From: Falsiroseomonas tokyonensis
Lineage (GTDB): Bacteria; Pseudomonadota; Alphaproteobacteria; Acetobacterales; Acetobacteraceae
Length of the DNA: 64,000 nt
Assembly: GCF_019024325.1 (NCBI RefSeq)
Contig: NZ_JAFNJS010000005.1
Coordinates: 248,001 to 312,000 of the forward strand
Direction of reading: 5' to 3'
Shown: positions 46,714-55,901 of the stretch, piece after piece
Position numbering within the stretch: position 1 is the stretch's first letter
How the letters are laid out: each line of letters starts with the position of its first letter
Notes under the pieces: model-generated
Database searches by the model: none
What the model was told of the DNA's origin: nothing
The model's input: the letters and a program-made list of their open reading frames with translations, nothing else
Translations under genes and position numbers: made by a program

Positions 46714-47742
46714 CTATTCATCGGCATCCACGGCATTCGCCAAGAAGCGGCGCCGGTGCAGCGCCGCGCTGCCGAACTGGTTCGCCAGCACCATCGCCTT
46801 CCGCAGATACAGGCCGACATCGTATTCGTCCGTGTAGCCGATGGCGCCATGCAGCTGCACCGCGGCGCGCGTGACCAGCAGCGCGGCCTCCGCCGCCCGC
46901 ACCTTGGCGCGGGAGACGGCGGCGCGGCGCGCTGCGGGGGTGGCGCCGGCATCGAGCGTGGCGGCCGCGGCCTCCACGCTAGCGCGGGTCAGTGTCACCT
47001 GGATCTGCAGATCCACCGCGCGGTGCTGCAGCGCCTGGAAACTGCCGATCGGCTTGCCGAATTGCTGGCGGGTGCGGAGGTAGTCGAGCGTCATCGCAAA
47101 ACTGCGCTCCATCACGCCCAAAAGCATCGCGGCGGTCGCCAGCGCCGCCTCGTCCAGCGCCTGGTCCAGCGCCTCGACGGGCAGGGCGTCGATCCGCGTG
47201 CCGCCAGCGGTGATGCGGCCGTAGTGGCCACCATCCTGCGTCTCCAGGATCTCGGGCACGGCTTCCGCCGCATGCAGCGCAAAGCCGCCATCCTCCCGCA
47301 CCGGCAGCAGGAAGCCAGTGGCGCCGGCCGCCATCGGCACGAAGACCCGCGCCGCCCCCGGCGTGCCGGGCGCCTCCAGCGTATCCGCACGCTCCTGCCA
47401 GGCCGTCAGCGGCAGCGCCTCGCCCGCCAGCAGCGCCTCCAGACCCGCGGTATCGCCACACCCCGCCAGCAGCGCGGCCGAGAGCACCCCCGGCACCAAT
47501 GGCTCCGGCGCCAGGCCGCGGCCGAGCTCCTCCGCCAGCGCGCAATACTCGGCCATGCCGAGCCCCGTGCCGCCGAGCTCCTCCGACACGCGCAGCCCGA
47601 CCCATCCCATCTCCGCCATCTGCCGCCACAGCGCGGCATCGAAGCCCGGCCGCGTGAAGCGCAGCGCGCGGACTCGGGACAGGTCGCCGCCGCGGGGTGC
47701 GACGGCGCCGGCGCTGTCGCGGATCATCTCGACCATGCTCAT
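46714..47742 (-). CDS. Acyl-CoA dehydrogenase family protein (short, C-terminal gene of operon)
   Basis: A 342-residue FAD-dependent acyl-CoA dehydrogenase. The N-terminal helical domain (WRQMAEMGWVGLRVSEELGG, GLGMAEYCALAEELGRG), a reduced middle beta domain, and the C-terminal domain (TRQQFGKPIGSFQALQHRAV, AVQLHGAIGYTDEYDVGLYL) are recognisable. It is shorter than typical members (~380) because the middle domain is trimmed and the usual TE-x-GS motif is lacking. Such subunits often pair with a second acyl-CoA dehydrogenase as a heteromer, here the one at 48938. The start overlaps the CoA-transferase stop by 4 bases. Confidence 0.88.
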   Translation of the reverse strand: MSMVEMIRDSAGAVAPRGGDLSRVRALRFTRPGFDAALWRQMAEMGWVGLRVSEELGGTGLGMAEYCALAEELGRGLAPEPLVPGVLSAALLAGCGDTAGLEALLAGEALPLTAWQERADTLEAPGTPGAARVFVPMAAGATGFLLPVREDGGFALHAAEAVPEILETQDGGHYGRITAGGTRIDALPVEALDQALDEAALATAAMLLGVMERSFAMTLDYLRTRQQFGKPIGSFQALQHRAVDLQIQVTLTRASVEAAAATLDAGATPAARRAAVSRAKVRAAEAALLVTRAAVQLHGAIGYTDEYDVGLYLRKAMVLANQFGSAALHRRRFLANAVDADE

Positions 47743-48941
47743 GCGACGATGCCCGCCTGGGCCAGCCGCTCGCTCTCGGCCGCCTCCGTGCCGAGCCATT
47801 CGGACAGCACCTCCGCCGTATGCTGCCCGAGGGCAGGCGGTGCGCGCCGATAGGCGACGGGCGTGTCGGAAAACCGCACCGGATTGGCGATGGTCGGCGC
47901 GCCATCCGGCGTCTGCGCAAACACCTCGCGATGCCGGATCTGCGGATCCTCCGCCACCGCCGCAAAATCGTTGATGGGGCCGGAGGAGACGCCAACGGCG
48001 TTCAGCGCATCCATCCACTCCTGCGCCCGCCGCTTGCGAAAAGCCTCCTGCAGGATCGGCAGCAGCACGTCCCGGTTCGCCATGCGCTGCGGATTGGTGG
48101 CGAAGCGCGGGTCGGCCGGCACGTCCAGCACCTGGCAGAGATTCGCGAATTGCCGGTCATTCCCCACAGCCACCATCAGAGGCCGGTCGGCGGTGGAGAA
48201 GGCCTGCCAGGGCGTGTTGATCTGGGACGCCGTGCCCGCCCGCACCGGCATGCGGCCGGAGACCAGGTGGTTCATCGCGATATGCGAATGCGCCGCCACC
48301 TGCGCATCCAGCAGCGCCAGGTCGATATGCTGCCCCTTGCCGCTCACGGTGTCGCGGTGATGCAGCGCGGCGAGGATGGCGACCGTCGCATACATCCCCG
48401 CATTGATGTCGGAGACGCTGTAGCCCACCACGGCCGGTCCTGCGCCCGGCTCGCCATCGGCCACGCCGGTCACGCTCATCAGCCCCGACATCGCCTGGAA
48501 GATCGGGTCGTAGCCCGGCAGCGCGGCATAGGGGCCGGACTGGCCGAAGCCGGTGATGGAGCAATAGACCAGCTTCGGATTCACCTCGGCCAGCGAGGCG
48601 TAATCGAGCCCGTATTTGCGCAAGCCACCGGTCTTGAAGTTCTCGATGAAGACATCGGCCTTCGCCGCCATGGCGCGCAGCAGCGCCGCGCCCTCGGGCT
48701 TGGCGATGTCCAGCGCGATGGAGCGCTTGTTGCGGTTCATCGCCAGGAAGGACGACGTCTCCCCCACCGGCTTCCCATCCGCGCCGGTCTTCCGAAACCC
48801 CATGCGCCGCACATCGTCGCCGCCGCCGGGCTGCTCGATCTTCACCACCTCCGCGCCGAAGTCGCCGAGCATCTGCGCCGCCCATGGCCCGGCGAAGACG
48901 CGCGTCATGTCCAGCACGCGGATTTTTGGCAGGGCACTCAT
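47739..48941 (-). CDS. CaiB/BaiF-type CoA transferase (family III)
   Basis: A 400-residue family III CoA transferase that moves CoA between acyl donors and acceptors. Visible are the start IRVLDMTRVFAGPWAAQMLG, DFGAEVVKIEQPGGGDDVRR, FLAMNRNKRSIALDIAKPEG, FIENFKTGGLRKYGLDYASL and GYSVSDINAGMYATVAILAA; Asp178 in the last segment is at the place of the catalytic aspartate. It overlaps both neighbouring acyl-CoA dehydrogenase genes by 4 bases, so the three form a tightly coupled operon for activating and desaturating an unknown carboxylic acid. Confidence 0.93.
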   Translation of the reverse strand: MSALPKIRVLDMTRVFAGPWAAQMLGDFGAEVVKIEQPGGGDDVRRMGFRKTGADGKPVGETSSFLAMNRNKRSIALDIAKPEGAALLRAMAAKADVFIENFKTGGLRKYGLDYASLAEVNPKLVYCSITGFGQSGPYAALPGYDPIFQAMSGLMSVTGVADGEPGAGPAVVGYSVSDINAGMYATVAILAALHHRDTVSGKGQHIDLALLDAQVAAHSHIAMNHLVSGRMPVRAGTASQINTPWQAFSTADRPLMVAVGNDRQFANLCQVLDVPADPRFATNPQRMANRDVLLPILQEAFRKRRAQEWMDALNAVGVSSGPINDFAAVAEDPQIRHREVFAQTPDGAPTIANPVRFSDTPVAYRRAPPALGQHTAEVLSEWLGTEAAESERLAQAGIVA

Positions 48942-50086
48942 GCGGGAAGATCCAGAACGGCGCGCGATAACACGTTGCGCAGGATTTCGGAGGAGCCGCC
49001 GAAGATGGTCGACGGCCGCGCCAGCAGGAATTGCCCCGCCGGATGCAGCGCCGGCCCCGGCATCGGGTGCAGCAGGCCCGCATGTTCGCCGGCCATGTCC
49101 AGCTGCGCGTCGGTGATGCGTTGGAACAGCTCGGTGGCGACGATCTTCAGGATCGAAACCTCCGCCCCCAGCGTCTCGCCGCGCTTCAGCGCCGCCGAGT
49201 AGCGTTCGTACAGCGCCTTCAGATCGGCCAGCTCCAGCCGGAAGCGCGCGTATTGATCGAGGAAGGCCGGATCCTCCGCCCGCCCCATCGCTTCCGCCAG
49301 CCGCTTCAGCGCGGCCAGCCCGTTGGCGGAGAGGTGCGGCGACCCGATGGCGATGCGCTCGAACCCCAGCAGCGCCTTGGCATAGGTCCAGCCCTTGTTG
49401 ACCGCGCCGACCAGCATGTCCTTGGGCACGCGGACATTGTCGAAGAAGACCTCGCAGAACTCGTCATGCAGGTCGAGGTTCAGGATCGGCCGCACGGAAA
49501 TGCCCGGGCTGTCCATCGGCAGCAGCAGGAACGAGATCCCCTCCTGCTTCTTCACCGTCTTGTCCGTGCGGGCGAGCACAAAGATCCAGTTGGCGTCGTT
49601 GGCGAAGGTGATCCAGGTTTTCTGGCCGTTCAGCACCCAGTGGTCGCCGGCATCCATCGCTTCCAGCCGCAGCGCGGCGAGGTCCGAGCCCGCATTCGGT
49701 TCGGAATAGCCCTGCGCCCAGATATCCTCGCCCGAGAGGATGCGCGGCAGGAAGCGCGCCTGCTGTTCGGCGGAGCCGTGCTTGATCAGCAGCGGCCCCA
49801 GCATCAGCACGCCCATGTCGCTGATCCGCGGCGCGCCGTGGCGCTCCAGCTCCTCGATCAGGATGAGCTGCTTGGCCGCATCCAGCCCCATGCCGCCATG
49901 CTCGACCGGCCAGGCCGGCGCCAGCCAGCCCTTTTCGGACAGCTTCAGATACCAGGGCTTGTTGTCCCGCCAATGCAGGCGGCGCTGCGGGTGGCGCAGC
50001 TCGGGCGGGCAGTTCGCCTCGATCCAGGCACGCACATGCGCGCGAAAGGCGACCTCGTCCAAGGCATCGAGGCTTTCGCCCATCAT
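48938..50086 (-). CDS. Acyl-CoA dehydrogenase (first gene of CoA-transferase operon)
   Basis: A 382-residue FAD-dependent acyl-CoA dehydrogenase with full domain structure: APAWPVEHGGMGLDAAKQLI, the FAD/substrate motif WAQGYSEPNAGSDLAALRLE, WVLNGQKTWITFANDANWIF and the C-terminal STIFGGSSEILRNVLSRAVL. At the end motif Gly stands where many family members have the catalytic Glu, as in members that place the base elsewhere. Substrate unknown. It is first in a minus-strand operon with the CoA transferase and the short dehydrogenase, all with 4-base overlaps. The pseudouridine synthase gene is divergent. Confidence 0.92.
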   Translation of the reverse strand: MMGESLDALDEVAFRAHVRAWIEANCPPELRHPQRRLHWRDNKPWYLKLSEKGWLAPAWPVEHGGMGLDAAKQLILIEELERHGAPRISDMGVLMLGPLLIKHGSAEQQARFLPRILSGEDIWAQGYSEPNAGSDLAALRLEAMDAGDHWVLNGQKTWITFANDANWIFVLARTDKTVKKQEGISFLLLPMDSPGISVRPILNLDLHDEFCEVFFDNVRVPKDMLVGAVNKGWTYAKALLGFERIAIGSPHLSANGLAALKRLAEAMGRAEDPAFLDQYARFRLELADLKALYERYSAALKRGETLGAEVSILKIVATELFQRITDAQLDMAGEHAGLLHPMPGPALHPAGQFLLARPSTIFGGSSEILRNVLSRAVLDLPA

Positions 50087-50162
50087 TTCCCCCGCTTAGG
50101 TCAGTTGCATGACCTTTATCCAGTGCCTGCGCGACTGTCCATCCCGTGCTATGGCCCCTTGC

Positions 50163-51143
50163 ATGACCGTGCAGTTGAAGAAAGTCGCCGCCGATGAGGG
50201 CGATACCCGTCTGGACCGCTGGCTGAAGCGCCATGTGCCGGCGCTCACCCAGGGCGCGCTGCAGAAGATGCTGCGCACCGGCCAGATCCGCGTCGATGGC
50301 AAGCGGGCGGAGGCGAATACGCGCCTGCTCGCCGGCCAGGAAGTCCGCATCCCGCCCGTGACGGAAAACTCCAACGCCGCCCTGCCGCGCACGCCGAAAC
50401 CGGTGGATGAGCGTGACGCCAAGGCCTTGCTGCGGATGATCATCCACAAGGATGCCGAGGTGCTGGTGCTGGACAAGCCGCATGGCCTGCCCGTGCAGGG
50501 CGGCCCCGGCATCACGAAACACCTGGACGGCATGCTGGACGCCCTGCAGCTGGATGCCGCCGAGCGCCCGCGCCTGGTGCACCGGCTGGACCGGGACACC
50601 TCGGGCGTGTTGGTGCTGGCCCGCACCGTGGGCTCGGCCGCGAAACTCGCCGCCGCCTTCCGCACGCGCGATGTGGAGAAGACCTATTGGGCCGTGGTCC
50701 TCGGCGAGCCCAGCCCGCCCGCCGGGCGCATCAACATGGCCCTCATCCGCCAGGGTGGTCCGCGCGGCGAACGCACCGCCCCGGCCGAGCAGGGCGATGA
50801 CGGCGTGCATGCCATCACCGATTTCCGCACGCTGGATGCGGTGCGCCGCAAGGCCGCCTGGCTGGAGATGAAGCCGCTGACCGGCCGCACCCACCAGCTG
50901 CGCGTGCATGCGGCGGAGGCGCTGGGCTGCCCGATCGTCTCGGACGGCAAGTATGGCGGCATGGCCGCGCATATGGAGGGGCTGCCGCCGCAGCTGCACC
51001 TGCATGCCCGGGCGCTGCGCCTGCCGCATCCCACCGGCGGCTATCTGGAAGTGGCAGCGCCGCTGCCGCAGCACATGAAGGAAACCTTCGCCTTCCTGGG
51101 CTTCGAGGCGCCGCGCACGCCAAAGCCGCGCCGGGTGAGTTGA
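50163..51143 (+). CDS. RluC/RluD-family 23S rRNA pseudouridine synthase
   Basis: A 326-residue pseudouridine synthase. An S4 RNA-binding domain (DTRLDRWLKRHVPALTQGAL, RTGQIRVDGKRAEANTRLL) precedes the catalytic domain, which holds LVLDKPHGLPVQGGPGI and the signature RLVHRLDRDTSGVLVLART with the catalytic Asp. The end contains GRTHQLRVHAAEALGCPIV and LHLHARALRLPHP. RluC (positions 955, 2504, 2580) is the more likely of the two, but the sequence alone does not settle it. Start at 50163 (MTVQLKKV) is preferred over ATGs at 50109 and 50151, which give a non-conserved lead. Confidence 0.9.
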   Translation: MTVQLKKVAADEGDTRLDRWLKRHVPALTQGALQKMLRTGQIRVDGKRAEANTRLLAGQEVRIPPVTENSNAALPRTPKPVDERDAKALLRMIIHKDAEVLVLDKPHGLPVQGGPGITKHLDGMLDALQLDAAERPRLVHRLDRDTSGVLVLARTVGSAAKLAAAFRTRDVEKTYWAVVLGEPSPPAGRINMALIRQGGPRGERTAPAEQGDDGVHAITDFRTLDAVRRKAAWLEMKPLTGRTHQLRVHAAEALGCPIVSDGKYGGMAAHMEGLPPQLHLHARALRLPHPTGGYLEVAAPLPQHMKETFAFLGFEAPRTPKPRRVS

Positions 51144-51188
51144 AGACCGCCGCTGCCTCTGCGTGAGGCTGGGATGGTAGGGTGGGGC

Positions 51189-53738
51189 ATGATCAAGCCC
51201 TCTCCCCACCGCCGCCAGCGCCGCTGGCCCTGGATCCTTCTGGCCGTCGTCATCGGCCTGCCCGCCCTGGCACTGGGCGCCGCGCTGCTGCTGCTGGATG
51301 CCGAATCGCTGCGGCCGCGCCTGGTGGCCGCGGTGGAGCGCGCCACCGGCCGGACCTTCACGGTTGGCGAGATGCGCCTGGCCCTGTCGTTGGTGCCCAC
51401 GGTCGAGCTGCGCGACGTCACCCTGTCCAACCCCGAGGGCGCGAGCCGCCCGAACATGCTGACAGCCAGCCGCGTCCAGGTGCAGGCCGCGCTGCTGCCG
51501 CTGCTGTCGCGCGAAATCCGCATCTCCCGCATTGAGCTGGAGCAGCCGGACCTGCTGCTGGAGGTCGACGCCCAGGGCCGCGGCAATTGGCAATTCGCCC
51601 GCGCGGCGCGCGAGGCCGCGCCCGCCGCCCCGGCGCCGGAACAGGCGGTTCAGCAGGCGCTGGCCCTCGGCATCGACGCCCTGCGGCTGGAAGGCGGCCG
51701 CATCGGCTGGCGCGACGCCCGCAATGGCATGGCGGAGACGGTGGAGATCACCCGGCTGGAGGCCACCGCACCGCTCGGCGGCGGCATGACCGCGGAAGGC
51801 GAGGTGGTGCTGCGCGGCCAGCCGGTGGCGCTGCGCGCGGAAACCGGCGGCCTCGCGGCCTTCGGCGGCCCGGCGCCCTGGCCGGTGGCCGCCACGCTCG
51901 GCATCGCCGGCGCCGAGGCGCGGGTGAATGGCACGCTCACCGGCCAGGCCTGGACCGGCACGGCGGAGGCGCGGGCGCCGGAGCTGGCGCGCCTGTCCCC
52001 CCTGCTGCCCGGCACCACCCTGCCGCCGCTGCGCGAGGTGACGGCCTCCGCCGCCGCCTCCGGCACCGGCGGCGCGGTCTCCGAGATCCGCGACCTGAAG
52101 CTGGCGGTGGGCGAATCCGACCTCGCCACGCTGCGCCCGGGCCTGGTGCTGCGCCGCGCGGAACTGGCCGCGCCGGGCCTCGCCGCGCCGATCACCCTCT
52201 CGGGCGAGCTGGTGCTGGATGGCCAGGTGCTGCGCCTGTCCGGCACGGCCGGCACGCCCGCGCTGCTGCTGGCCGGCGCCACGGGCCCGCTGCCGGTCGA
52301 TCTGCGCCTGGAAGGCCAGGGAATCGCCGGCACCGCCCGCGGCACCATCGCCCAGCCGCGCGCATTGCGCGGCCTGGACCTGGCGGTGACGGCGGAGGCG
52401 GCGGATCTCGCGCCCTTCGGCCTGGAAGGGGCCGGTCGCATGGCCGGGCGGCTCGCCATGCCGGGCCCGGGCCTGGCCGGCGGCGCGCGCCTCACCGGCC
52501 TGACCGCCAGCCTGCCCGCCGCCGAGATGCGGGGCGACCTGGCGCTGGCCTCGGGCGCGCGCACCCGCGTCTCGGGCAGCCTCGCCTTCCCGCGGCTGGA
52601 CATCGATGCGCTGCGCAATGCCCGCCCCGCGGCCGCGCCGGCCAGCCCGCCCCCGGCCAACCCCGCCCCGGCGGCGCCCGCCCCCGCGCCGGCGCCCGCC
52701 GCCAGCGACAACCGGGTGATCCCGTTCACCCCGCTGCCCTTCGCCGCGCTGCGCGGCTTCGATGCCGATCTGCGCCTGACCGCGCCCGAGGTCACCGCCG
52801 GCGGCCAGGAATGGCGGCAGGTCTCGGCGCGGCTGGTGGTGGACGGCGGCGAGGCCCGGCTGGCCCCCTTCACCGCGCAGACGCCCGCCGGCCCGCTGAC
52901 GCTGGAGGTGCAGGCGGATGCGAACCAGACCCCGCCCCGCCTGCGCGTCGTGGCGCGCTCGCCGGGCCTCGATCTCGCCGCACTGTCGCGCGCCGCGGGG
53001 CGGGACCCGCTGTTGAACGGCCGCGCCCAGCTGGATGCGGACCTGGCCGGGCAGGGCGGGGATCTGCGCGCCGTGGCGGCGACGGCGGGCGGGCATCTGG
53101 GCCTGGCGCTGGTCGATGGCAGCCTGCCGCGCCGCCTGCTGCGCGCCTTGCCGCAGCAGGTGCTGGGCGCCGTGCTGCCCCCTGGCGACGGCGACATTCC
53201 GCTGCGCTGCTTCGCGCTGCGCGCGCCCGCCGAGGGCGGCGTGCTGCGGGTGGAGACGCTTTATGCCGAAGGCGCGCTCGGGCGGGTCGGCGGCGCCGGC
53301 ACCATCGACATGCGCGACGAGACCCTGGCGCTGCGACTGCAGACGGATCTCCGCACCGCGCGCATCGCGCTGCGCGCGCCGGTGAACATCGCCGGGCGCT
53401 GGACCGCGCCGCGCGTGGGCGTGGAGCCGACGGCGGCCGCGGCGGCCGGCATCGGCGCTTTCCTCTCGCAGCAGGAAACGCCGGATCGCAACCTGCAGGC
53501 CCTCGCGCAGATCCTGGGCGCCGCCGGCAATCGCGGCGGCGCGGCGCCGGCGCTGGGCAGTTGCGGCCCAGCCCTGGCGGCGGCGCGTGGCGGCGTGGAA
53601 GGACCGGCGCCGACCACTGCTGGCGCACCGGAAGCGCCGGCGGAGGAGGCCGCGCCCGCGCCCCAGGGCACGCAGCAGGGCCAGCGTCCGACGGTGCCCA
53701 ATGCCGCCGACCTTCTGCGCGGGCTGCTCGGCCGCTGA
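51189..53738 (+). CDS. AsmA family outer-membrane assembly/lipid transport protein
   Basis: An 849-residue AsmA-type protein. A positively charged N-terminus (SPHRRQRRWPW) leads into one membrane helix (ILLAVVIGLPALALGAALLL), then the AsmA start domain (RPRLVAAVERATGRTFTVGE, LVPTVELRDVTLSNPEGASR). A long run of repeating beta segments and the C-terminal AsmA_2 part (RAQLDADLAGQGGDLRAVAA, GHLGLALVDGSLPRRLLRAL) follow. A proline/alanine linker lies near residues 480-510. These inner-membrane-anchored bridge proteins are thought to help move phospholipids to the outer membrane. ATG at 51189 is preferred over 51174. The C-terminus is low-complexity. Confidence 0.9.
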   Translation: MIKPSPHRRQRRWPWILLAVVIGLPALALGAALLLLDAESLRPRLVAAVERATGRTFTVGEMRLALSLVPTVELRDVTLSNPEGASRPNMLTASRVQVQAALLPLLSREIRISRIELEQPDLLLEVDAQGRGNWQFARAAREAAPAAPAPEQAVQQALALGIDALRLEGGRIGWRDARNGMAETVEITRLEATAPLGGGMTAEGEVVLRGQPVALRAETGGLAAFGGPAPWPVAATLGIAGAEARVNGTLTGQAWTGTAEARAPELARLSPLLPGTTLPPLREVTASAAASGTGGAVSEIRDLKLAVGESDLATLRPGLVLRRAELAAPGLAAPITLSGELVLDGQVLRLSGTAGTPALLLAGATGPLPVDLRLEGQGIAGTARGTIAQPRALRGLDLAVTAEAADLAPFGLEGAGRMAGRLAMPGPGLAGGARLTGLTASLPAAEMRGDLALASGARTRVSGSLAFPRLDIDALRNARPAAAPASPPPANPAPAAPAPAPAPAASDNRVIPFTPLPFAALRGFDADLRLTAPEVTAGGQEWRQVSARLVVDGGEARLAPFTAQTPAGPLTLEVQADANQTPPRLRVVARSPGLDLAALSRAAGRDPLLNGRAQLDADLAGQGGDLRAVAATAGGHLGLALVDGSLPRRLLRALPQQVLGAVLPPGDGDIPLRCFALRAPAEGGVLRVETLYAEGALGRVGGAGTIDMRDETLALRLQTDLRTARIALRAPVNIAGRWTAPRVGVEPTAAAAAGIGAFLSQQETPDRNLQALAQILGAAGNRGGAAPALGSCGPALAAARGGVEGPAPTTAGAPEAPAEEAAPAPQGTQQGQRPTVPNAADLLRGLLGR

Positions 53739-53786
53739 CGGTTCCCAAGCCTCGGCTTCCGGCCTAATAGTGGCGCAGGGAGTGGC

Positions 53787-54446
53787 ATGATGAATTGGAA
53801 CCGCGTCCTGGGCGCGCTGCTCAACGGGGCCACCCGTTCGCCGCGCCGCCGCCGACGCAGCACCGGCCTGGGCGGCGGCAATGTGGCGCTGGCGCGCAAC
53901 CTGGCGCGCCTCGCCACGGTGGCCATCGAGGCCATGTCGCGCCCCGGCCAGCCAGCCCCGCCCGCGCCGCGCCAGTCCCCCCGCCGGTCCGACGCCGGCC
54001 CGGCCCGCTCCGCCCGCCTGCCCGAATGGACCGCAGCACCTGCCCCGAGGCCTTCCCCCTATACGCCCCCCGCCGAGGCGCCGGAGGCGCCGATGGTGGA
54101 GGAGGCCGAGGGCCTGCTGCTGATCCGCGCCATGATCGCCGCCGCCAAGGCGGATGGCACGGTGGAGGCCGAGGAACGCCGCGCCATCGCCGAACAGCTG
54201 GACGGCGCCGGGCTGGATGCCGAGGAGCGCGACTTCGTCCTGGCCGATTTCGAGAAGCCGCTGACGCCCGAAGCCCTGGCACAGCAGGCGACGGACCCGA
54301 TGATGCGGGCCAGGCTCTATGCCGCCGCGGTGGCGGCGATGGGCGAGATCACGGCGCCGGAGCGCGCCTGGCTGGACCGGCTGCGCCAGGCGCTCGGCCT
54401 GGACCGGCAGGCGGCGTCGACAATCGAGGAAAGGCTGGCGGCATGA
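53787..54446 (+). CDS. DUF533 (YebE-like, TerB fold) protein
   Basis: A 219-residue protein. The N-terminal part has a basic segment (RSPRRRRRSTGLGGG) and an alanine-rich helix, then a proline-rich linker (residues about 55-100). The C-terminal domain (LLIRAMIAAAKADGTVEAEE, RRAIAEQLDGAGLDAEERDF, LYAAAVAAMGEITAPERAWL) matches DUF533, a TerB-like helical domain with acidic metal-binding residues. Function unknown. The stop overlaps the next acyl-CoA dehydrogenase start by 4 bases. Confidence 0.82.
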   Translation: MMNWNRVLGALLNGATRSPRRRRRSTGLGGGNVALARNLARLATVAIEAMSRPGQPAPPAPRQSPRRSDAGPARSARLPEWTAAPAPRPSPYTPPAEAPEAPMVEEAEGLLLIRAMIAAAKADGTVEAEERRAIAEQLDGAGLDAEERDFVLADFEKPLTPEALAQQATDPMMRARLYAAAVAAMGEITAPERAWLDRLRQALGLDRQAASTIEERLAA

Positions 54447-55684
54447 GCGGCACGGATGGGCTGACCCGGGACCAGTTGGCGCTGCGCGCCCGCGCCCGCG
54501 AACTGGCGCAGGAGGCGGCGGCCCAGGCGGCGGAAACCGATCGCAGCGGCCAGTACCCCTGGCCGATGGTGAAGAAGATGGCGGAAGCCGGCTTCACCGG
54601 CCTGACCATCCCGCGCGAATGGGGCGGCCCCGGCGGGTCCGTGCTCGATGCCGTGCTGGTGGTGGAGGAATTCTCGAAGGCCTGCGCGGTCTGCGGGCGG
54701 ATCGCGGTGGAGGCCAATATGGGCGCGGTGGGCGCCGTGATGGCCTATGGCACGGAGGCGCAGAAGAAGCTGGCCGCCGGACTGGTGCTGGCCGGCGACA
54801 AGCCCGCCATCTGCATCACCGAGCCCGAGGCCGGCTCCGCCGCCACCGAGATGGCGACCACGGCGGAGCGACGCGGCGACCGCTGGGTGATCAATGGCCG
54901 CAAGACCTGGATCACCGGCGGCGGTGTCTCCCGCCTCCACCTGATCTTCGCCCGCGTCATGGAAGACGGCGCCTTCAAGGGAATCGGCGGCTTCCTGGTG
55001 GTGCGGGACGGGGAGGGCCGCCCGGAAGGGCTGGTGGTCTCCCGCCGCATCCCCTCCCTCGGCCTCTGCGGCATGCCGGAGGCGGAGCTGGAATTTCGCG
55101 AGCTGGAAGTGGCGGACGATATGGTGCTGCGCGCCCCCGGTGGTTGGCAGCGCGGCTTCGGGCGGCTGATCGATGCCTATAACGGCCAGCGCGTCGGCGC
55201 GGCGACGGTGGCGCTCGGCCTGGCCGCCGGCGCCTATGAGCACGCCGTGGGGCGCGCCAACGACCGCCGGCAATTCGGCCGGCCGATCGCGGAATTCCAG
55301 GGCCTCGGCTGGATGCTGGCCGATATGTCGATCGAGGTGGAGGCCGCCCGCGCTTTGGTCCACCGCGCCGCCCGCAGCGCCGGACCGGCCGGCTTCCCGG
55401 ACCGCCTCGCCGCCGCCCAGGCCAAGGTCTTTGCCAGCGAGATGGCGATCAGGGTCACCAATACCGCCCTGCAGGTCTGGGGTGCCGCGGGCTATTCCCG
55501 GGACAATCCCATGGAACGCTACCTGCGCGACGCCCGCATGTTTGCCATCGCCGGCGGCACCGCCCAGGTGCTGCGCAACCAGGTGGCTGAGCAGATTCTG
55601 GGCCGCAAGCTGCCGCAGACCCGGGACGGTTTTTTGCGCGTCATCGCGGAGGAGGGCGCGGCCGGGAAGCTCGCAGCCGACTGA
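54443..55684 (+). CDS. Acyl-CoA dehydrogenase
   Basis: A 413-residue FAD-dependent acyl-CoA dehydrogenase: [20 protein letters not shown], the motif [60 protein letters not shown] and the C-terminal [20 protein letters not shown]. In the final [13 protein letters not shown] block, Gly occupies the usual catalytic Glu position, so the base must sit elsewhere or the reaction differs. The open frame continues far upstream in this frame, but ATG at 54443 overlaps the DUF533 stop and starts the family domain. A 155-bp hairpin element follows. Confidence 0.92.
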   Translation: MSGTDGLTRDQLALRARARELAQEAAAQAAETDRSGQYPWPMVKKMAEAGFTGLTIPREWGGPGGSVLDAVLVVEEFSKACAVCGRIAVEANMGAVGAVMAYGTEAQKKLAAGLVLAGDKPAICITEPEAGSAATEMATTAERRGDRWVINGRKTWITGGGVSRLHLIFARVMEDGAFKGIGGFLVVRDGEGRPEGLVVSRRIPSLGLCGMPEAELEFRELEVADDMVLRAPGGWQRGFGRLIDAYNGQRVGAATVALGLAAGAYEHAVGRANDRRQFGRPIAEFQGLGWMLADMSIEVEAARALVHRAARSAGPAGFPDRLAAAQAKVFASEMAIRVTNTALQVWGAAGYSRDNPMERYLRDARMFAIAGGTAQVLRNQVAEQILGRKLPQTRDGFLRVIAEEGAAGKLAAD

Positions 55685-55685
55685 G

Positions 55686-55840
55686 CCTGACCCGGAAGGT
55701 CGGCGGCTGAGGGCCGGTCGCGGATTTTTCGTTCTGGCCAGGACGGCAACGCCGCCGATGCTGGTTGCATCGGCAAGTTGCCGGACGCCGCCAGGGCCGA
55801 AAAGCCGCACTGGACCGACCCGCCGACCTTCTGGGTCAGG
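55686..55840. repeat. Symmetric 155-bp inverted repeat between acyl-CoA dehydrogenase and rpmJ genes
   Basis: Outer arms of 21 bases (55686-55706 and 55820-55840) match at 20 positions as an inverted repeat. The centre holds nested stems CGGCAAC/GTTGCCG (55744-55750, 55777-55783) and CCGATGC/GCATCGG (55755-55761, 55767-55773) around TGGTT. The outer and inner stems share one centre near 55763-55764, so the whole stretch can fold as one long imperfect hairpin. It could be a MITE-like element, a structured RNA or a terminator. No reading frame inside is convincing. Confidence 0.75.
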
Positions 55841-55848
55841 CTTGGAGG

Positions 55849-55877
55849 TTGACTCATCTCCCCCCGCCGCCTATCTC
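55849..55877 (+). promoter_or_regulatory. Candidate rpmJ promoter
   Basis: TTGACT (55849-55854) and TATCTC (55872-55877) are 17 bases apart and lie 25 bases upstream of the rpmJ ATG. The -35 is the same as in the proposed rpsL promoter. The element begins 9 bases after the long inverted repeat. Confidence 0.5.
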
Positions 55878-55901
55878 GCCCGCCTTCGCAGGACCATGAC
55901 C

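Noticed and set aside
49464-53096. A 1210-codon minus-strand frame across the pseudouridine synthase and AsmA genes
   Set aside because: It spans two well-supported plus-strand genes, is low-complexity Arg/Gly/Ala throughout, and matches an acyl-CoA dehydrogenase shadow at one end.
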